DNA of 32,512 nt from Verrucomicrobiota bacterium JB024 (GTDB lineage: Bacteria > Verrucomicrobiota > Verrucomicrobiia > Opitutales > Cerasicoccaceae), in assembly GCA_030673825.1 (NCBI GenBank), contig JAUTCS010000008.1, positions 1-32,512 on the forward strand, read 5' to 3'. The position numbers and the translations under genes are program-made. Positions 1-10,184 of the stretch are shown piece after piece. Positions within the stretch are counted from its first letter, which is position 1, and each line of letters begins with the position of its first letter. The notes under the pieces are model-generated. The model had not been told where the DNA came from. It ran no database searches and saw only the letters and a program-made list of their open reading frames with translations.

Positions 1-232
1 CCACATGGTGGGCGATCCAGGCGGAGACGGGGTAAACCTTCGAGTACCAGGGCCAAACGGTTTCGTTACTGTGGCAGTCGGCGCAGGCACGGGTAAAAAG
101 TTCCTTCGTGCGGGGGGAGTTCCAGGTCGGCTCCGTCTGGACGGGCGGGTTGGTCCGGGCGACCGGGATAAACTGGATAGCGATGAAAACGAGGATGAAG
201 ACGGAGAGCAGAATACGAAGGGCTTTTTTCAT
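1..232 (-). CDS. Haem-binding domain protein (Haem_bd family), C-terminus cut by window edge
   Basis: The gene reads leftward from an ATG at 230-232 and runs off position 1, so only about 77 residues are visible. Residues 4-22 form a hydrophobic signal or anchor segment, so the protein should sit in or beyond the inner membrane. It is followed by the stretch [12 protein letters not shown] and, at residues 50-54, a CADCH motif (CxxCH, covalent haem c attachment), then [10 protein letters not shown]. This arrangement matches what I remember of the Haem_bd family of small c-type haem proteins. No Shine-Dalgarno sequence is evident. It is divergent from hisS with about 230 nt between them. The missing C-terminal part probably contains the distal haem ligand. 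Family assignment is recalled rather than searched. Confidence 0.8.
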   Translation of the reverse strand, partial: MKKALRILLSVFILVFIAIQFIPVARTNPPVQTEPTWNSPRTKELFTRACADCHSNETVWPWYSKVYPVSAWIAHHV

Positions 233-460
233 CTGTTCGATTGTGTTTCTCCGTTCACATATGGCAAGACCGGGTTTTCGCTTTGGCAACAATAAGTCGT
301 TGGCTGAGATTGGGTTTCAAAATCTTCCGTGAAGCTTGGCGACGGAGATGGAGATGGTTTGACGGGGAACTGCGGCAGCGCAGGCGAGGGGATACGTCAT
401 GTGACAGAGGTGCGTTTTTACCGTTGCCAAACCGGCGACGCGGGGATGCTTTGGAGCGCT

Positions 461-1774
461 ATGTTTCAGACTCTGCCCGGTTTTCGTGAGTTTTATCCGG
501 AGGACTGCGCCATCCGTAACTATATCTTCGGGGTGTGGCGGCAGGCCGCGCTGCGCTTTGCCTTCCAGGAGTTCGACGGCCCGCTGCTGGAGCCGCTGGA
601 GCTGATCACGGCCAAAAGCGGCGACGAGATCGTCAGCCAGCTTTTTAACTTTGAGGACAAGGGCGGGCGCGCCGTCACCCTGCGCCCGGAGCTGACGCCG
701 ACCCTGGCCCGTCTCGTCGGCGCGAAGGCCGGGAGCATCAAGCGCCCGGTCAAGTGGTTCGGGATCGCGGAAAACTTCCGCTACGAAAAGCCGCAGAAGG
801 GCCGCCTGCGCTCGCACTACCAGCTCAACGCCGACATCCTCGGTGAAGCTTCGCCCGCCGCTGACGCCGAAGTGATCGCGCTGCTCATTTCGACGCTGTG
901 CGCCTTCGGCCTGGGGGAAAAGGAATTTGTCCTGCGCCTGAGCGACCGCGACCTGTGGCTCCTGCTGCTGGAGCAGCACGGGCTGACCGGCGACATCGCC
1001 ACGGGCGCGCTCAACGTCATCGACAAGATGGAGCGCGAGTCGCCCGAGACACTGCTCAAAATGATGCAGGACAAGGGCGTGCCCGGCGCCGAGGCCGTGC
1101 TGGCCGACGCGCAGAAGCTCGTGGCCTGCACGTCGTTGGAGGCGGTCGAGGCGTTTTTCGCGGACCGGGGCAGCGATGTTGCCAGTGGTACGCGTGTGAG
1201 CGCCCGGCTCGACCAGTGGCGTGAAGTGCTCGCGCACCTCGATGCGATGGGTCTGGCGGGCTTTATCCGGGTGGATCTCGGAATCGTCCGCGGGCTGGCG
1301 TACTACACGGGCTTTGTCTTTGAGGCGTTCCAGACCGTGGGAAAGGGCCGTGCCCTGGCCGGGGGTGGACGCTACGACCACCTGGTGGAAAAGCTCGGCG
1401 GCCAGCCGATGCCCGCCGTGGGTTTTGGCATGGGCGACGTGACCCTGCGCGACCTGCTGGAAGATTGCCAGCTGCTACCGGATCCCAAGCCAACGCTCGA
1501 CGGTTACGTCGTGGTGGGTGGGGGCGAGACCGAGCGCCGCGCTGCACTGCACGATGTGGCCGCGTTGCGCAAACAGGGCTTCGCGATCGACCACCCGCTC
1601 AAGCAGCAGGGTTTCGGTAAGCAGTTCAAGACCGCCGGGGCCTCCGGGGCGCGCTTTGCGCTGATCTACGGTGAGGAGGAGGTTGCCCAGGGCAAGCTCA
1701 AGCTGCGCGATCTCGCCAAGGGTGAGGAAGTTCTGGTCACGCTCGAAGAGGCGGCGACACGGCTGGGGCAGTAA
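461..1774 (+). CDS. hisS: Histidyl-tRNA synthetase
   Basis: Charges tRNA-His with histidine in the cytoplasm (class II synthetase, 437 aa). The ATG at 461 is preceded by GGAG six bases upstream. The frame stays open back to 329, but that extension does not look like HisRS. Motif 2 is visible at residues 105-123 (ENFRYEKPQKGRLRSHYQ), the histidine-binding loop at 277-284 (RGLAYYTG) and GGGRYD at 301-306. A full C-terminal anticodon-binding domain follows from about residue 345, which argues against the regulatory paralogue HisZ. Two departures from the usual bacterial form are visible. RGLDYYTG is RGLAYYTG, and the usual motif 3 'GLER' is replaced by GFGMGDVTL at 321-329. I recall similar features in a plant-organellar/cyanobacterial-like HisRS clade. 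The gene appears to stand alone, with a 269-nt gap downstream. Confidence 0.93.
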   Translation: MFQTLPGFREFYPEDCAIRNYIFGVWRQAALRFAFQEFDGPLLEPLELITAKSGDEIVSQLFNFEDKGGRAVTLRPELTPTLARLVGAKAGSIKRPVKWFGIAENFRYEKPQKGRLRSHYQLNADILGEASPAADAEVIALLISTLCAFGLGEKEFVLRLSDRDLWLLLLEQHGLTGDIATGALNVIDKMERESPETLLKMMQDKGVPGAEAVLADAQKLVACTSLEAVEAFFADRGSDVASGTRVSARLDQWREVLAHLDAMGLAGFIRVDLGIVRGLAYYTGFVFEAFQTVGKGRALAGGGRYDHLVEKLGGQPMPAVGFGMGDVTLRDLLEDCQLLPDPKPTLDGYVVVGGGETERRAALHDVAALRKQGFAIDHPLKQQGFGKQFKTAGASGARFALIYGEEEVAQGKLKLRDLAKGEEVLVTLEEAATRLGQ

Positions 1775-2043
1775 AGGCCACAGCGGCTGCCGTTTCGCAT
1801 TTCTTATGCGCGTTAGGGCTGCGCCGCGGCTGCTTTTTCAAAACTCTTGTAAAAAGCCGGTTTTTGCATCTATTTTGCAAATGAGACTTGCAACTCTAGG
1901 GTGTTTTTCTTATCCGTTTTAAGTGCTTGAGCGGATGTCAGCCTAACAGATTTATCCGGTCTTTTTCGCTAAAAGCCCCGATAGGCGAATAAGATGAAAT
2001 ATGTTAGTGTTTTCATTAATCACACGTTGACGCCTTTAACCCC

Positions 2044-2514
2044 ATGAAACTGAAGACGCTGATTCTACTGTTGCTTCTGGCCGGGGTGGGGTACGCCTTT
2101 TATGGGTACGCCACCACGCACTTCAGCCAGCCGGCGCTGGCCTATAAACGCTACGTGGCCGCTCTGATTGACGGCGACAGCGCACGGGTGAAAAATATCA
2201 TCGCCACAGACCAGGCTCTGCGGGCTTTTGCCGTGCATGACGCACGGATGCAGCGCCTGGGGGGCGAACCCCGCCTCATGTGGTACGAGTTCCTGAGCCG
2301 CCGCGATTCCGCCGACGGTAACACCGTGCAGCTGGTTGTGCTCTGCCATGTGCGTGTGGACCCCAAGGGAGAGGATACTTATATCGGAGCCGAAGACCGC
2401 CGGGACCGGCATCTGGTTACGCTGGTGAGGGAGAACTCCGCCTGGAAAATAGCCAATTTCGAGGACTCTTCCACTGTGTCGGCTGAGACAGCCAATGTGC
2501 TCAAACGCCGCTAA
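2044..2514 (+). CDS. Membrane-anchored small protein with a possible NTF2/DUF4878-like domain
   Basis: A 156-aa protein of unknown function. Residues 3-24 are an uninterrupted hydrophobic stretch (LKTLILLLLLAGVGYAFYGY) that looks like an uncleaved signal anchor or signal peptide. The remainder is soluble and mixed alpha/beta. The segment ALAYKRYVAALIDGDSARVK followed later by VQLVVLCHVRV and HLVTLVRENSAWKIANFED resembles the layout of lipoprotein-type NTF2-like domains, with a helical start and a closing 'W-K-I' strand. That resemblance is only an inference. The gene is monocistronic: 269 nt separate it from hisS and about 500 nt from sdhC. A small hairpin (CGGCAG/CTGCCG, 2544-2562) lies just after the stop and may terminate it. 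Confidence 0.65.
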   Translation: MKLKTLILLLLLAGVGYAFYGYATTHFSQPALAYKRYVAALIDGDSARVKNIIATDQALRAFAVHDARMQRLGGEPRLMWYEFLSRRDSADGNTVQLVVLCHVRVDPKGEDTYIGAEDRRDRHLVTLVRENSAWKIANFEDSSTVSAETANVLKRR

Positions 2515-3021
2515 GCTCTTTTAATCTACCGCTGAGTACCCCTCGGCAGGGTTTTTCTGCCGCCCCTTACGGCCTTTATGGACGCAGGTGGCGGAGTGAT
2601 TATTTTTTTTATTGATGGAGTCCGCTGGACCGGGGATTCCAACGCCCGGCAGTTGCCTTACCCGATAGTGTGCGACTAACTGCCTATTATTAGTTTTTTT
2701 GAAGGCATGAGCCGTTGCGCCAAATCGCGTTTTCTTATGATTGGCAAAGGGCTGGAGAGCGATCCGACGGCTGGTTAGCCCGTCGTTTGGGGTATGATTA
2801 TAGCCGTTCGCCACGTTCCAGACCGCACCGCAAATGGCCGACAGAGAGGCGGTTGTAAATAGAATTGAGACCCATTCGCGTTACTAATGCTGGGTTTTGA
2901 TTAACAAAACTAATTTTGCGCAAGGAGCTAACTTATATTGAGCTTTCTTGCTTTACTACAGTTGCATCTACTGGGTGTGTCGTTCAAGTTTCAGCATAAG
3001 CAAAGGTTATGGGATTCGCCC
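2515..3021. other. Long intergenic region upstream of the sdh operon
   Basis: No convincing gene is visible in this 507-nt stretch. It holds a 6-bp hairpin at 2544-2562 right after the upstream gene and a weak ACTAA/TTAGT hairpin followed by seven T's at 2675-2700. A second hairpin at about 2764-2784 (CGACGG/CCGTCG) lies roughly 240 nt before sdhC. An AAGGAG at 2922-2927 precedes an in-frame TTG at 2938, which could be an alternative or extra sdhC start. The region is AT-richer than the flanking genes, as expected for a promoter and leader. I cannot identify a known riboswitch in it. Confidence 0.5.
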
Positions 3022-3867
3022 ATGGCCGTCGCGAGAACCATGAGTGCTGCCAAGAAAGTAATTCTCCCTTCACTGGTCAAAAAATACCTGATGGCTGGAT
3101 CAGGCATCATATTGGTGTTGTTCGTCCTCGGACACATGCTGGGCAACCTGCAATTCTTCGGGCCCCCGGAAATGATCAACGCCTATGCCTACCACCTGCA
3201 TCACCTGCCCGGGCACCCGGTCACGCTGTGGATTATCCGCGCGTTTCTGTTGGCCTGTGTGGTCGTCCACATTGCGATGGCCGTCCTGCTGGTGAAGGAA
3301 AACCGTGAAGCCCGTCCCCAAAACTATGCGAAGCAGGGCTTCCGCGAAAGTGACTACGCCGCGCGTACGATGCCGATGAGCGGGCTGATTATTTTTGCCT
3401 TCATCATCTTCCACATCCTGCAGTACACCGTTCGTGTCGTGCCGGAGCACTACAACGCCACCATCGGGCAGGCCCCGGTGGAAGTCTCCCACCTGCAGCT
3501 CGAATACTTCGACGTGTTCGCCATGATGGTGAAGGGCTTCTCCAGCCCGGTCATTTCGATCTTCTATCTGATCGCCATGGCGCTGCTGTGCATGCACCTG
3601 ACCCACGGGGTCGCGAGCATGTTCCAGTCCCTGGGCGTGCGTAACGAAGTGTGGCGCTACCGCCTGAAGTGCCTGGCCACAGCCTACGGCTGCTTCATCT
3701 TCATCGGCTTCGCCTCGATCCCGGCCTCCGTGCTGTTCTTCGGCCACGGCAAAGCCTACCTCGCTGAAAAGGAAGCCGAGTGGGCCAAGACCCCGGCTGC
3801 CGAGGTCTCCGTCATTGACGCGCAGGCCGCCCACACGCAGTTCGTAACTTTGAACGAAGGACGCTAA
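3022..3867 (+). CDS. sdhC: Succinate dehydrogenase cytochrome b558 subunit
   Basis: Membrane anchor of succinate dehydrogenase (complex II), passing electrons from SdhB to quinone. The 281-aa product has about five membrane segments. Candidate haem b ligands sit in LGHMLGNL (His38) and [10 protein letters not shown] (His83), and further His residues in [10 protein letters not shown] and [11 protein letters not shown]. This fits the single-subunit di-haem anchor of the Bacillus/Wolinella type rather than the SdhC/SdhD pair of E. coli. Start choice is uncertain. ATG 3022 has a GGGA about 7 nt upstream, ATG 3040 begins MSAAKKV, and a TTG at 2938 has a better AAGGAG but would add 28 residues that do not look like SdhC. 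The stop is 2 nt before sdhA. Confidence 0.92.
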   Translation: MAVARTMSAAKKVILPSLVKKYLMAGSGIILVLFVLGHMLGNLQFFGPPEMINAYAYHLHHLPGHPVTLWIIRAFLLACVVVHIAMAVLLVKENREARPQNYAKQGFRESDYAARTMPMSGLIIFAFIIFHILQYTVRVVPEHYNATIGQAPVEVSHLQLEYFDVFAMMVKGFSSPVISIFYLIAMALLCMHLTHGVASMFQSLGVRNEVWRYRLKCLATAYGCFIFIGFASIPASVLFFGHGKAYLAEKEAEWAKTPAAEVSVIDAQAAHTQFVTLNEGR

Positions 3868-3869
3868 GC

Positions 3870-5819
<1,950 letters not shown>

Positions 5820-5846
5820 GGCCATTAATCATCAGAAGTTTTAGCT

Positions 5847-6608
5847 ATGGATCTGCACCTGAGAGTCTGGAGACAGAAAAACAGCGAAACGTCCGGCAAG
5901 TTCGTGAACTACGAGCTCAAGGGCGTGAGCGAGGATTCTTCGTTCCTGGAGATGCTCGACATCCTCAACGAACAACTCGTCGAAAAGGGCGAGGAGCCGG
6001 TGGCCTTTGACCACGACTGCCGCGAAGGGATTTGCGGGATGTGCTCGCTCGTCATCAACGGCATGGCCCATGGGCCGGAGCGGGCCACCACGGTCTGCCA
6101 GCTGCACATGCGCCACTACAGCGACGGCGACACCATCACCATCGAGCCCTGGCGTGCCAAGGCCTTCCCGGTGGTGAAGGACCTGATCGTGGACCGCGGC
6201 GCCTTTGACCGCATCATCCAGGCGGGCGGCTTCATCACCGCCCGTACCGGTAGCCCGCAGGATGCCAACGAGCTGCTCATCCCCAAGCCTATCGCTGACA
6301 AGGCGATGGACGCGGCGGCCTGTATCGGCTGTGGCGCGTGCGTGGCGGCCTGCCCGAACGGCGCGGCCATGCTCTTCACCTCGGCCAAGTGCTCGCAGCT
6401 GAACCTGCTCCCGCAGGGTCAGCCCGAGAAGGACCGCCGCTCGCTGGCCATGGTCGCCGCGATGGACTCCGAAGGCTTCGGTAACTGCACCAACTACGGT
6501 GAGTGTCAGGCCGTCTGCCCGAAGGAGATCACGCTCGACTTCATTGCCAAGATGAACCGCGACTACGCGGGGGCGCGCATCCGCCACTTCTTCGGCAAGG
6601 CTATCTAA
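5847..6608 (+). CDS. sdhB: Succinate dehydrogenase iron-sulfur subunit
   Basis: Electron-transfer subunit linking the SdhA flavin to the SdhC haems (253 aa). All three cluster-binding sets are visible. The [2Fe-2S] set is C58, C63, C66 and C84 (CREGICGMC...C). The [4Fe-4S] set is C159, C162, C165 and C169 ([11 protein letters not shown]). The third set is C182, C214, C220 and C224 ([11 protein letters not shown]), expected to hold the [3Fe-4S] cluster next to the quinone site. Length is normal for the family. It is the last gene of the sdhCAB operon; a hairpin consistent with termination begins 32 nt after its stop. Confidence 0.97.
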   Translation: MDLHLRVWRQKNSETSGKFVNYELKGVSEDSSFLEMLDILNEQLVEKGEEPVAFDHDCREGICGMCSLVINGMAHGPERATTVCQLHMRHYSDGDTITIEPWRAKAFPVVKDLIVDRGAFDRIIQAGGFITARTGSPQDANELLIPKPIADKAMDAAACIGCGACVAACPNGAAMLFTSAKCSQLNLLPQGQPEKDRRSLAMVAAMDSEGFGNCTNYGECQAVCPKEITLDFIAKMNRDYAGARIRHFFGKAI

Positions 6609-6639
6609 AGTTTCCACAAAAACTTTACCCCAAACCAAG

Positions 6640-6672
6640 TGACGCCGGTTCGCCTTTGTGCGGCCGGCGTCA
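6640..6672 (+). terminator. Probable terminator of the sdhCAB operon
   Basis: A 9-bp perfect stem (TGACGCCGG / CCGGCGTCA) with a 15-nt loop starts 32 nt after the sdhB stop. It is followed only by TTTGCTTG rather than a long T-run, so it may be a weak or Rho-assisted terminator. Confidence 0.6.
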
Positions 6673-6678
6673 TTTGCT

Positions 6679-6762
6679 TGCAGGGCATGCCCTGCACCCT
6701 CGGTGCTGCGCACCGCCATGGGGCTCCGCCCCATCGGAGCCAGAAAGGCTCCTGCCCCGGGG
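6679..6762. repeat. Array of five adjacent short palindromes
   Basis: Five inverted repeats lie almost end to end: TGCAGGGCATGCCCTGCA (6679-6696, a perfect 18-bp palindrome), CGGTGC/GCACCG (6701-6715), ATGGGGC/GCCCCAT (6718-6734), GGAGCC/GGCTCC (6736-6752) and CCCCGGGG (6755-6762). The array is non-coding and follows the sdhB terminator. It resembles multi-hairpin repeat elements dispersed in some GC-rich genomes. Whether it is repeated elsewhere in this genome cannot be seen from one window. Confidence 0.75.
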
Positions 6763-6820
6763 ATGGGTGGGACTAGAGCTATTTAAATAAAGTCGTAGCC
6801 GTCTTTGGTTTTATATTTAT

Positions 6821-6886
6821 CCACAGATTTGACAGATGCACACAGATTATTTCTGACCTATCTGTGTGCATCTGTGAAATCTGTGG
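6821..6886. repeat. 27-bp near-perfect inverted repeat built from CACAGAT words
   Basis: The arms at 6821-6847 and 6860-6886 pair over 26 of 27 bases around a 12-nt loop. The arm itself contains three tandem ACAGAT words (ccACAGATttg-ACAGATgcac-ACAGAT). It lies between convergent transcription units, sdhB (+) and tRNA-Thr (-), so it could work as a bidirectional terminator or be a dispersed repeat element. Confidence 0.85.
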
Positions 6887-6980
6887 ACACAACTTTTCTT
6901 AAATTGCTCTAGTGGGGGAAAGACCACCGCCAGACAGCAGCGCACGCACTCTGTCCCCAATCGTCTGGAAACCTCCACAA

Positions 6981-7015
6981 AAAAATCCCGCCAAGACAAG
7001 CCGAGCGGGATTTTT
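6981..7015 (-). terminator. Intrinsic terminator of tRNA-Thr
   Basis: The arms AAAAATCCCGC (6981-6991) and GCGGGATTTTT (7005-7015) form an 11-bp stem with a 13-nt loop. Read on the minus strand it is a GC-rich stem ending in a T-run, 28 nt past the tRNA CCA end. The A/T flanks are symmetric, so it could also act on plus-strand transcripts. Confidence 0.8.
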
Positions 7016-7042
7016 CAAAGATGCGGACGATGAAAAAGAGAA

Positions 7043-7118
7043 TGGAGCCATCCATCGGACTCGAACCGACGACCTGCTCATTACGAGTGAGCTGCTCTAC
7101 CAACTGAGCTAGGATGGC
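7043..7118 (-). tRNA. tRNA-Thr (anticodon CGU)
   Basis: Minus-strand sequence folds into a full cloverleaf. The acceptor stem is GCCATCC/GGATGGC, the D arm GCTC-AGTTGGTA-GAGC, and the anticodon stem GCTCA/TGAGC with loop CTCGTAA (anticodon CGT, reading ACG codons). The T arm is GTCGG-TTCGAGT-CCGAT. The discriminator base is T, followed by an encoded CCA (7043-7045). The body without CCA is 73 nt. It is flanked by a good terminator downstream and a plausible promoter upstream. Confidence 0.96.
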
Positions 7119-7135
7119 CCGCTTGAAAAACCGGT

Positions 7136-7164
7136 AATCAAACGCCCGCGCCGGGTACGTGCAA
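7136..7164 (-). promoter_or_regulatory. Candidate promoter of tRNA-Thr
   Basis: On the minus strand TTGCAC (7159-7164) and TTGATT (7136-7141) are separated by exactly 17 nt. The -10-like box ends 17 nt before the tRNA 5' end. The -35 matches the consensus well and the -10 only loosely. Confidence 0.4.
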
Positions 7165-7222
7165 GCCTATTTCTGGATTATTGAACAATGATGGCTGCCG
7201 AGGACACAGGCGGCAGGCCGCA

Positions 7223-7678
7223 TCAGCGATTGAGGGCAACGATGGCGGTGTTGAGCGCGAAGGCGTAGGCGATCCATGCCGCGTAGGGGACGAAGAGCCA
7301 GGCGGCGGGGCGGTTGCGTCTCCAGCATAGGAGGATAAACGTAATAATCCCGGCCAGCATCAGGGAGAGGATGCCCAACGCCACTCCTGGCCAGTGCAGC
7401 CCGAAGAAAACGGGCGTCCACATGAAATTCAGCGCGAGCAGGGCGCTCCAGAGCGTGCGTGCGGCGCTGGGGGCGGGATGGATGAAGACCCGAGCGCCAG
7501 CCAGACCGATGAGGATGTAGAGCACCGTCCAGGCCGGAGCGAAAACCCAGTTCGGCGGATTGAAGATAGGCTTTTCCAGCGCGGCGTACCATGAGCCGGG
7601 TTTAAACATCAGGCCGACGAGCATGCCGCCGCCAAGTGTAAGGGTGATAAAAGCGAGCGTGGTAACGGGATTTTTCAT
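7223..7678 (-). CDS. tspO: TspO/MBR-family membrane protein (tryptophan-rich sensory protein)
   Basis: Five-helix inner-membrane protein of the translocator/benzodiazepine-receptor family (151 aa), known to bind porphyrins and affect tetrapyrrole handling or stress signalling. The signature is present: WYAALEKPIFNPPNWVFAPA then WTVLYILIG near residues 30-57, and LNFMWTPVFFGLHWPG in the middle. The ATG at 7676-7678 was chosen because homology starts there. The open frame continues upstream only as a shadow of the helicase gene. It is the last gene of the long minus-strand run, 121 nt after the helicase, so it may have its own promoter. There is no clear ribosome-binding site. Confidence 0.9.
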   Translation of the reverse strand: MKNPVTTLAFITLTLGGGMLVGLMFKPGSWYAALEKPIFNPPNWVFAPAWTVLYILIGLAGARVFIHPAPSAARTLWSALLALNFMWTPVFFGLHWPGVALGILSLMLAGIITFILLCWRRNRPAAWLFVPYAAWIAYAFALNTAIVALNR

Positions 7679-7799
7679 GTCGCGCCAATGATCGGATGGA
7701 CCCGGATGCCGGTTGCCGTCGTCTTCCGCTTTTCGAGAAGAAAAGGCGTCCGGGCGATTCGTCAAGAAGCGTGGAGATTTTCCACGGAAAGGCGCGAAT

Positions 7800-10148
7800 T
7801 TATTCCACCGGCGCGCTGAGCCAGTCCGCCAGCTGCGTGGGGGTGCTGATCGTCTCGCCGGGCAGGAAAACCGGGTCGAGCAGGCGCTGGTAGCTGGGGT
7901 CGGCGAAGCGGCGGCAGTGCAGCAGCACGCGGGCGTGCTGGCCGGGGCCGCGCACGAGCCGGCCGAGGGCCTGGTTGATCTTGCGCATGGCCGGGAGCTG
8001 GTACACGCGCCGGAAGGCTTCGGGGCGGCCCAGGTGGTCGAAGCGGGCGAGGCGGGCCTTCTGCTCGGCGTTGACCTCGGGCAGGGCGGGGCCGACGACC
8101 ATGGCCTGCCCGATGCGCCCGCCCAGCTCGTCAATCCCCTCGCTGAAGCCGCTCCCGAGCACGAAGAACACCGCGTGCGCGCACAGCAGGCTCTCCTCGA
8201 TGAAGTGGAGCTGGCCGTTGAGATCGACGCCGCGCGGCTGCATGGCGACGACGAGCTGCGGGGCAAGCTGGGCGAGGTAGGTGCGGATCGTCTCGGCGTA
8301 CTGGTAGCTGGGGAAAAAGACGGCAGTGGGCCGCGAGTCGGCGGCGCAGAGGGCCTCGACGGTGGCAGCGGTGGTCTCGTAGTGGCGGGCGCGCGCGTTC
8401 AGGCGGGTATCCACGCGGGCGTCAACCGCGACGGTGTAGGCGTTGTCGCGCCAGGGGGCTCCGGCGCGGATGGTAGTGACGGCGGCGGGTTCGAGGCCGG
8501 TCTCGGCGCAAAAATCTTCCAGCGGGCTGAGCGTGGCGGACATGAGCAGGCTCTGGCCAAAGCTCTCCAGCTTTGACGCGATTTCCCCGGCAGCGTCCAG
8601 GCAGGAGACACGCAGCTCGCCCCGGTTGGGGCACCAGCAGAGCCGGTCCAGCCCCTCGGCGGCCATGATGGCGTGCAGGCGCGGCAGGCGATGAAGGGAT
8701 TCGGCGGTGGCGGGCGGCAGCTCGTCCCAGGGCAGACGTTCGGTATAAACGGTTTTGGCGAGCTGTTCCAGCACGTCGGCGATCTCGTACTCGGTGCTCA
8801 TGTCAAGGGCCTCGCGGGGGCGGAGGCTCTCCAGCAGGTCGGCCCATTGCTCGCCCAGGGCGAGAAACTTCGGCGACGTGTCGAGGTAGCGCAGGTTGCC
8901 CAGCAGGTGCTGCGCCCCGGCGGCGGTTTCCCCGAAGGAAAAGAGCGCCGCCACGCGGGAGGCGAGGTTGTGCGCCTCGTCCACGATGAGAAGGGTTTTC
9001 GCCGCGTCGAAGCCCGTGCTCTCCAAAAACACCTGCTGGTGCCAGGGGGAGAAGACGTAGTTGTAGTCGCCCACCCACACATCCGCGTGGGGGAGGAGGC
9101 TTTTGGAAATCTCGTACGGGCACACGCCGGTGCGCGCTCCCAGCAGGCGGACGCGCTCGAGGTCGGGCTGGCCCTCGGACCAGAGTTCCCAAGGGACGAT
9201 GCCGCTGCGGGCCCAGGCTTCCTCGATGCCCTCGGAGCAGGAGCCGCCGGTGGCGTCGCAGGTGTGCAGGGCGGTGGCGATGGCGTGCTCGGCCCGGTTG
9301 CGGAAAACGAGGGTGCGCAGCGCCTCGGGGCTCTCGGCCATGCGGCGCAGTTGGCGGTCCACCTGAAGCTGGCCGGTGGACTTGCCGGTGCAGTAAATGA
9401 CGTGCTCGAACATCCCGTCGCGCAGCTGTCCGAGCGCGTGCTGGAGCACGAGCCCGGTCTTGCCGAAGCCGGTCGGGGCCTCCAGCAGGATGACGCGGGC
9501 GCGGGCGGATTTTTCGGAAAGCTCGTCGAGGGCGCGGACCTGCTCGGGCCGGAAAGCCTCGAAGGCGGGGGCAAAGGACAGGCACTTGCGGCGTTCGGAG
9601 GCGTCACGGCGCTCGTTGAGAAAGGCCGAAACGGTGGCCGCCTGCTCGTCGAAGAGATCCTCGTCGCCGGGCTCGAGCGCGATGACCTGGCGTAGCCCTT
9701 CGCTGATCTCGACGAAGATCAACTCGCCGCGCACCGGCAGGCCGCGAAACGCCGGGAGCACGCGGGCCAGGCGGACATAGGCGGCCAGCTGGCAGAAGTA
9801 GGCGGGGTAGGCCGCCCGCAGTTCGGAGGCGGGCCGGGGGAGGCGTTGGCCGAGGGTCTTGATCTCGCGCAGGGTCCAGCCCTCCTGCGTCTCCTCTACC
9901 TGGTCGATGCGCCCGTGCAGATGCAGGCTCCAGCCGTCCTGCAGCCACAGGCCCGAGATGGGAATCTCTGAGCTGACGGCGGAGCTGGCCGCCTCGTCAG
10001 CCTGCTGGATCTGCTGGTGCCAGGCCAGGCCGGTGCGCATGCGCCAGAGGCCCCCGGCCTCGTTACGCCCGCCGCGCGGGCCCAGCCGGAATTGCGCAAA
10101 CTCGGTCACGCCCAGGCTGGCGCGCCGTTCTTCCTCATGCACCATCAT
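7800..10148 (-). CDS. RecB-like nuclease fused to XPD/DinG-family DNA helicase
   Basis: A 782-aa fusion. Residues 1-180 carry the motifs of a RecB/Cas4-type PD-(D/E)XK nuclease: GLAWH at 40-44, D82 in GRID, E95 and K97 in LREIK, and Q120-x3-Y124 in QLAAY. From about 195 to the end is a superfamily 2 helicase of the Rad3/XPD/DinG type: Walker A APTGFGKT at 224-231, DEAH at 390-393, LLMSATL, and a closing QALGRLVRG...HCRRFAD segment. Cys297, Cys304 and Cys343 (the last in a CPYE context) lie where XPD-type enzymes bind an iron-sulfur cluster; a fourth ligand is not obvious. A role in DNA repair or processing is likely, consistent with the recO-like gene two genes upstream. The start codon is 36 nt after the LolA-like gene. 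ATG 10148 and ATG 10145 are equivalent choices. Confidence 0.88.
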   Translation of the reverse strand: MMVHEEERRASLGVTEFAQFRLGPRGGRNEAGGLWRMRTGLAWHQQIQQADEAASSAVSSEIPISGLWLQDGWSLHLHGRIDQVEETQEGWTLREIKTLGQRLPRPASELRAAYPAYFCQLAAYVRLARVLPAFRGLPVRGELIFVEISEGLRQVIALEPGDEDLFDEQAATVSAFLNERRDASERRKCLSFAPAFEAFRPEQVRALDELSEKSARARVILLEAPTGFGKTGLVLQHALGQLRDGMFEHVIYCTGKSTGQLQVDRQLRRMAESPEALRTLVFRNRAEHAIATALHTCDATGGSCSEGIEEAWARSGIVPWELWSEGQPDLERVRLLGARTGVCPYEISKSLLPHADVWVGDYNYVFSPWHQQVFLESTGFDAAKTLLIVDEAHNLASRVAALFSFGETAAGAQHLLGNLRYLDTSPKFLALGEQWADLLESLRPREALDMSTEYEIADVLEQLAKTVYTERLPWDELPPATAESLHRLPRLHAIMAAEGLDRLCWCPNRGELRVSCLDAAGEIASKLESFGQSLLMSATLSPLEDFCAETGLEPAAVTTIRAGAPWRDNAYTVAVDARVDTRLNARARHYETTAATVEALCAADSRPTAVFFPSYQYAETIRTYLAQLAPQLVVAMQPRGVDLNGQLHFIEESLLCAHAVFFVLGSGFSEGIDELGGRIGQAMVVGPALPEVNAEQKARLARFDHLGRPEAFRRVYQLPAMRKINQALGRLVRGPGQHARVLLHCRRFADPSYQRLLDPVFLPGETISTPTQLADWLSAPVE

Positions 10149-10184
10149 GACGCGGGGTGGCTCCTTCTGCGGGCGGGCATGGCG

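Noticed and set aside
329-460. N-terminal extension of HisRS by 44 residues
   Set aside because: Residues before ATG 461 do not resemble HisRS, while ATG 461 has GGAG six bases upstream.
2521-2814. 97-codon minus-strand open frame in the gap before sdhC
   Set aside because: It covers hairpins and has no family resemblance, no ribosome-binding site and a composition unlike neighbouring genes; treated as non-coding.
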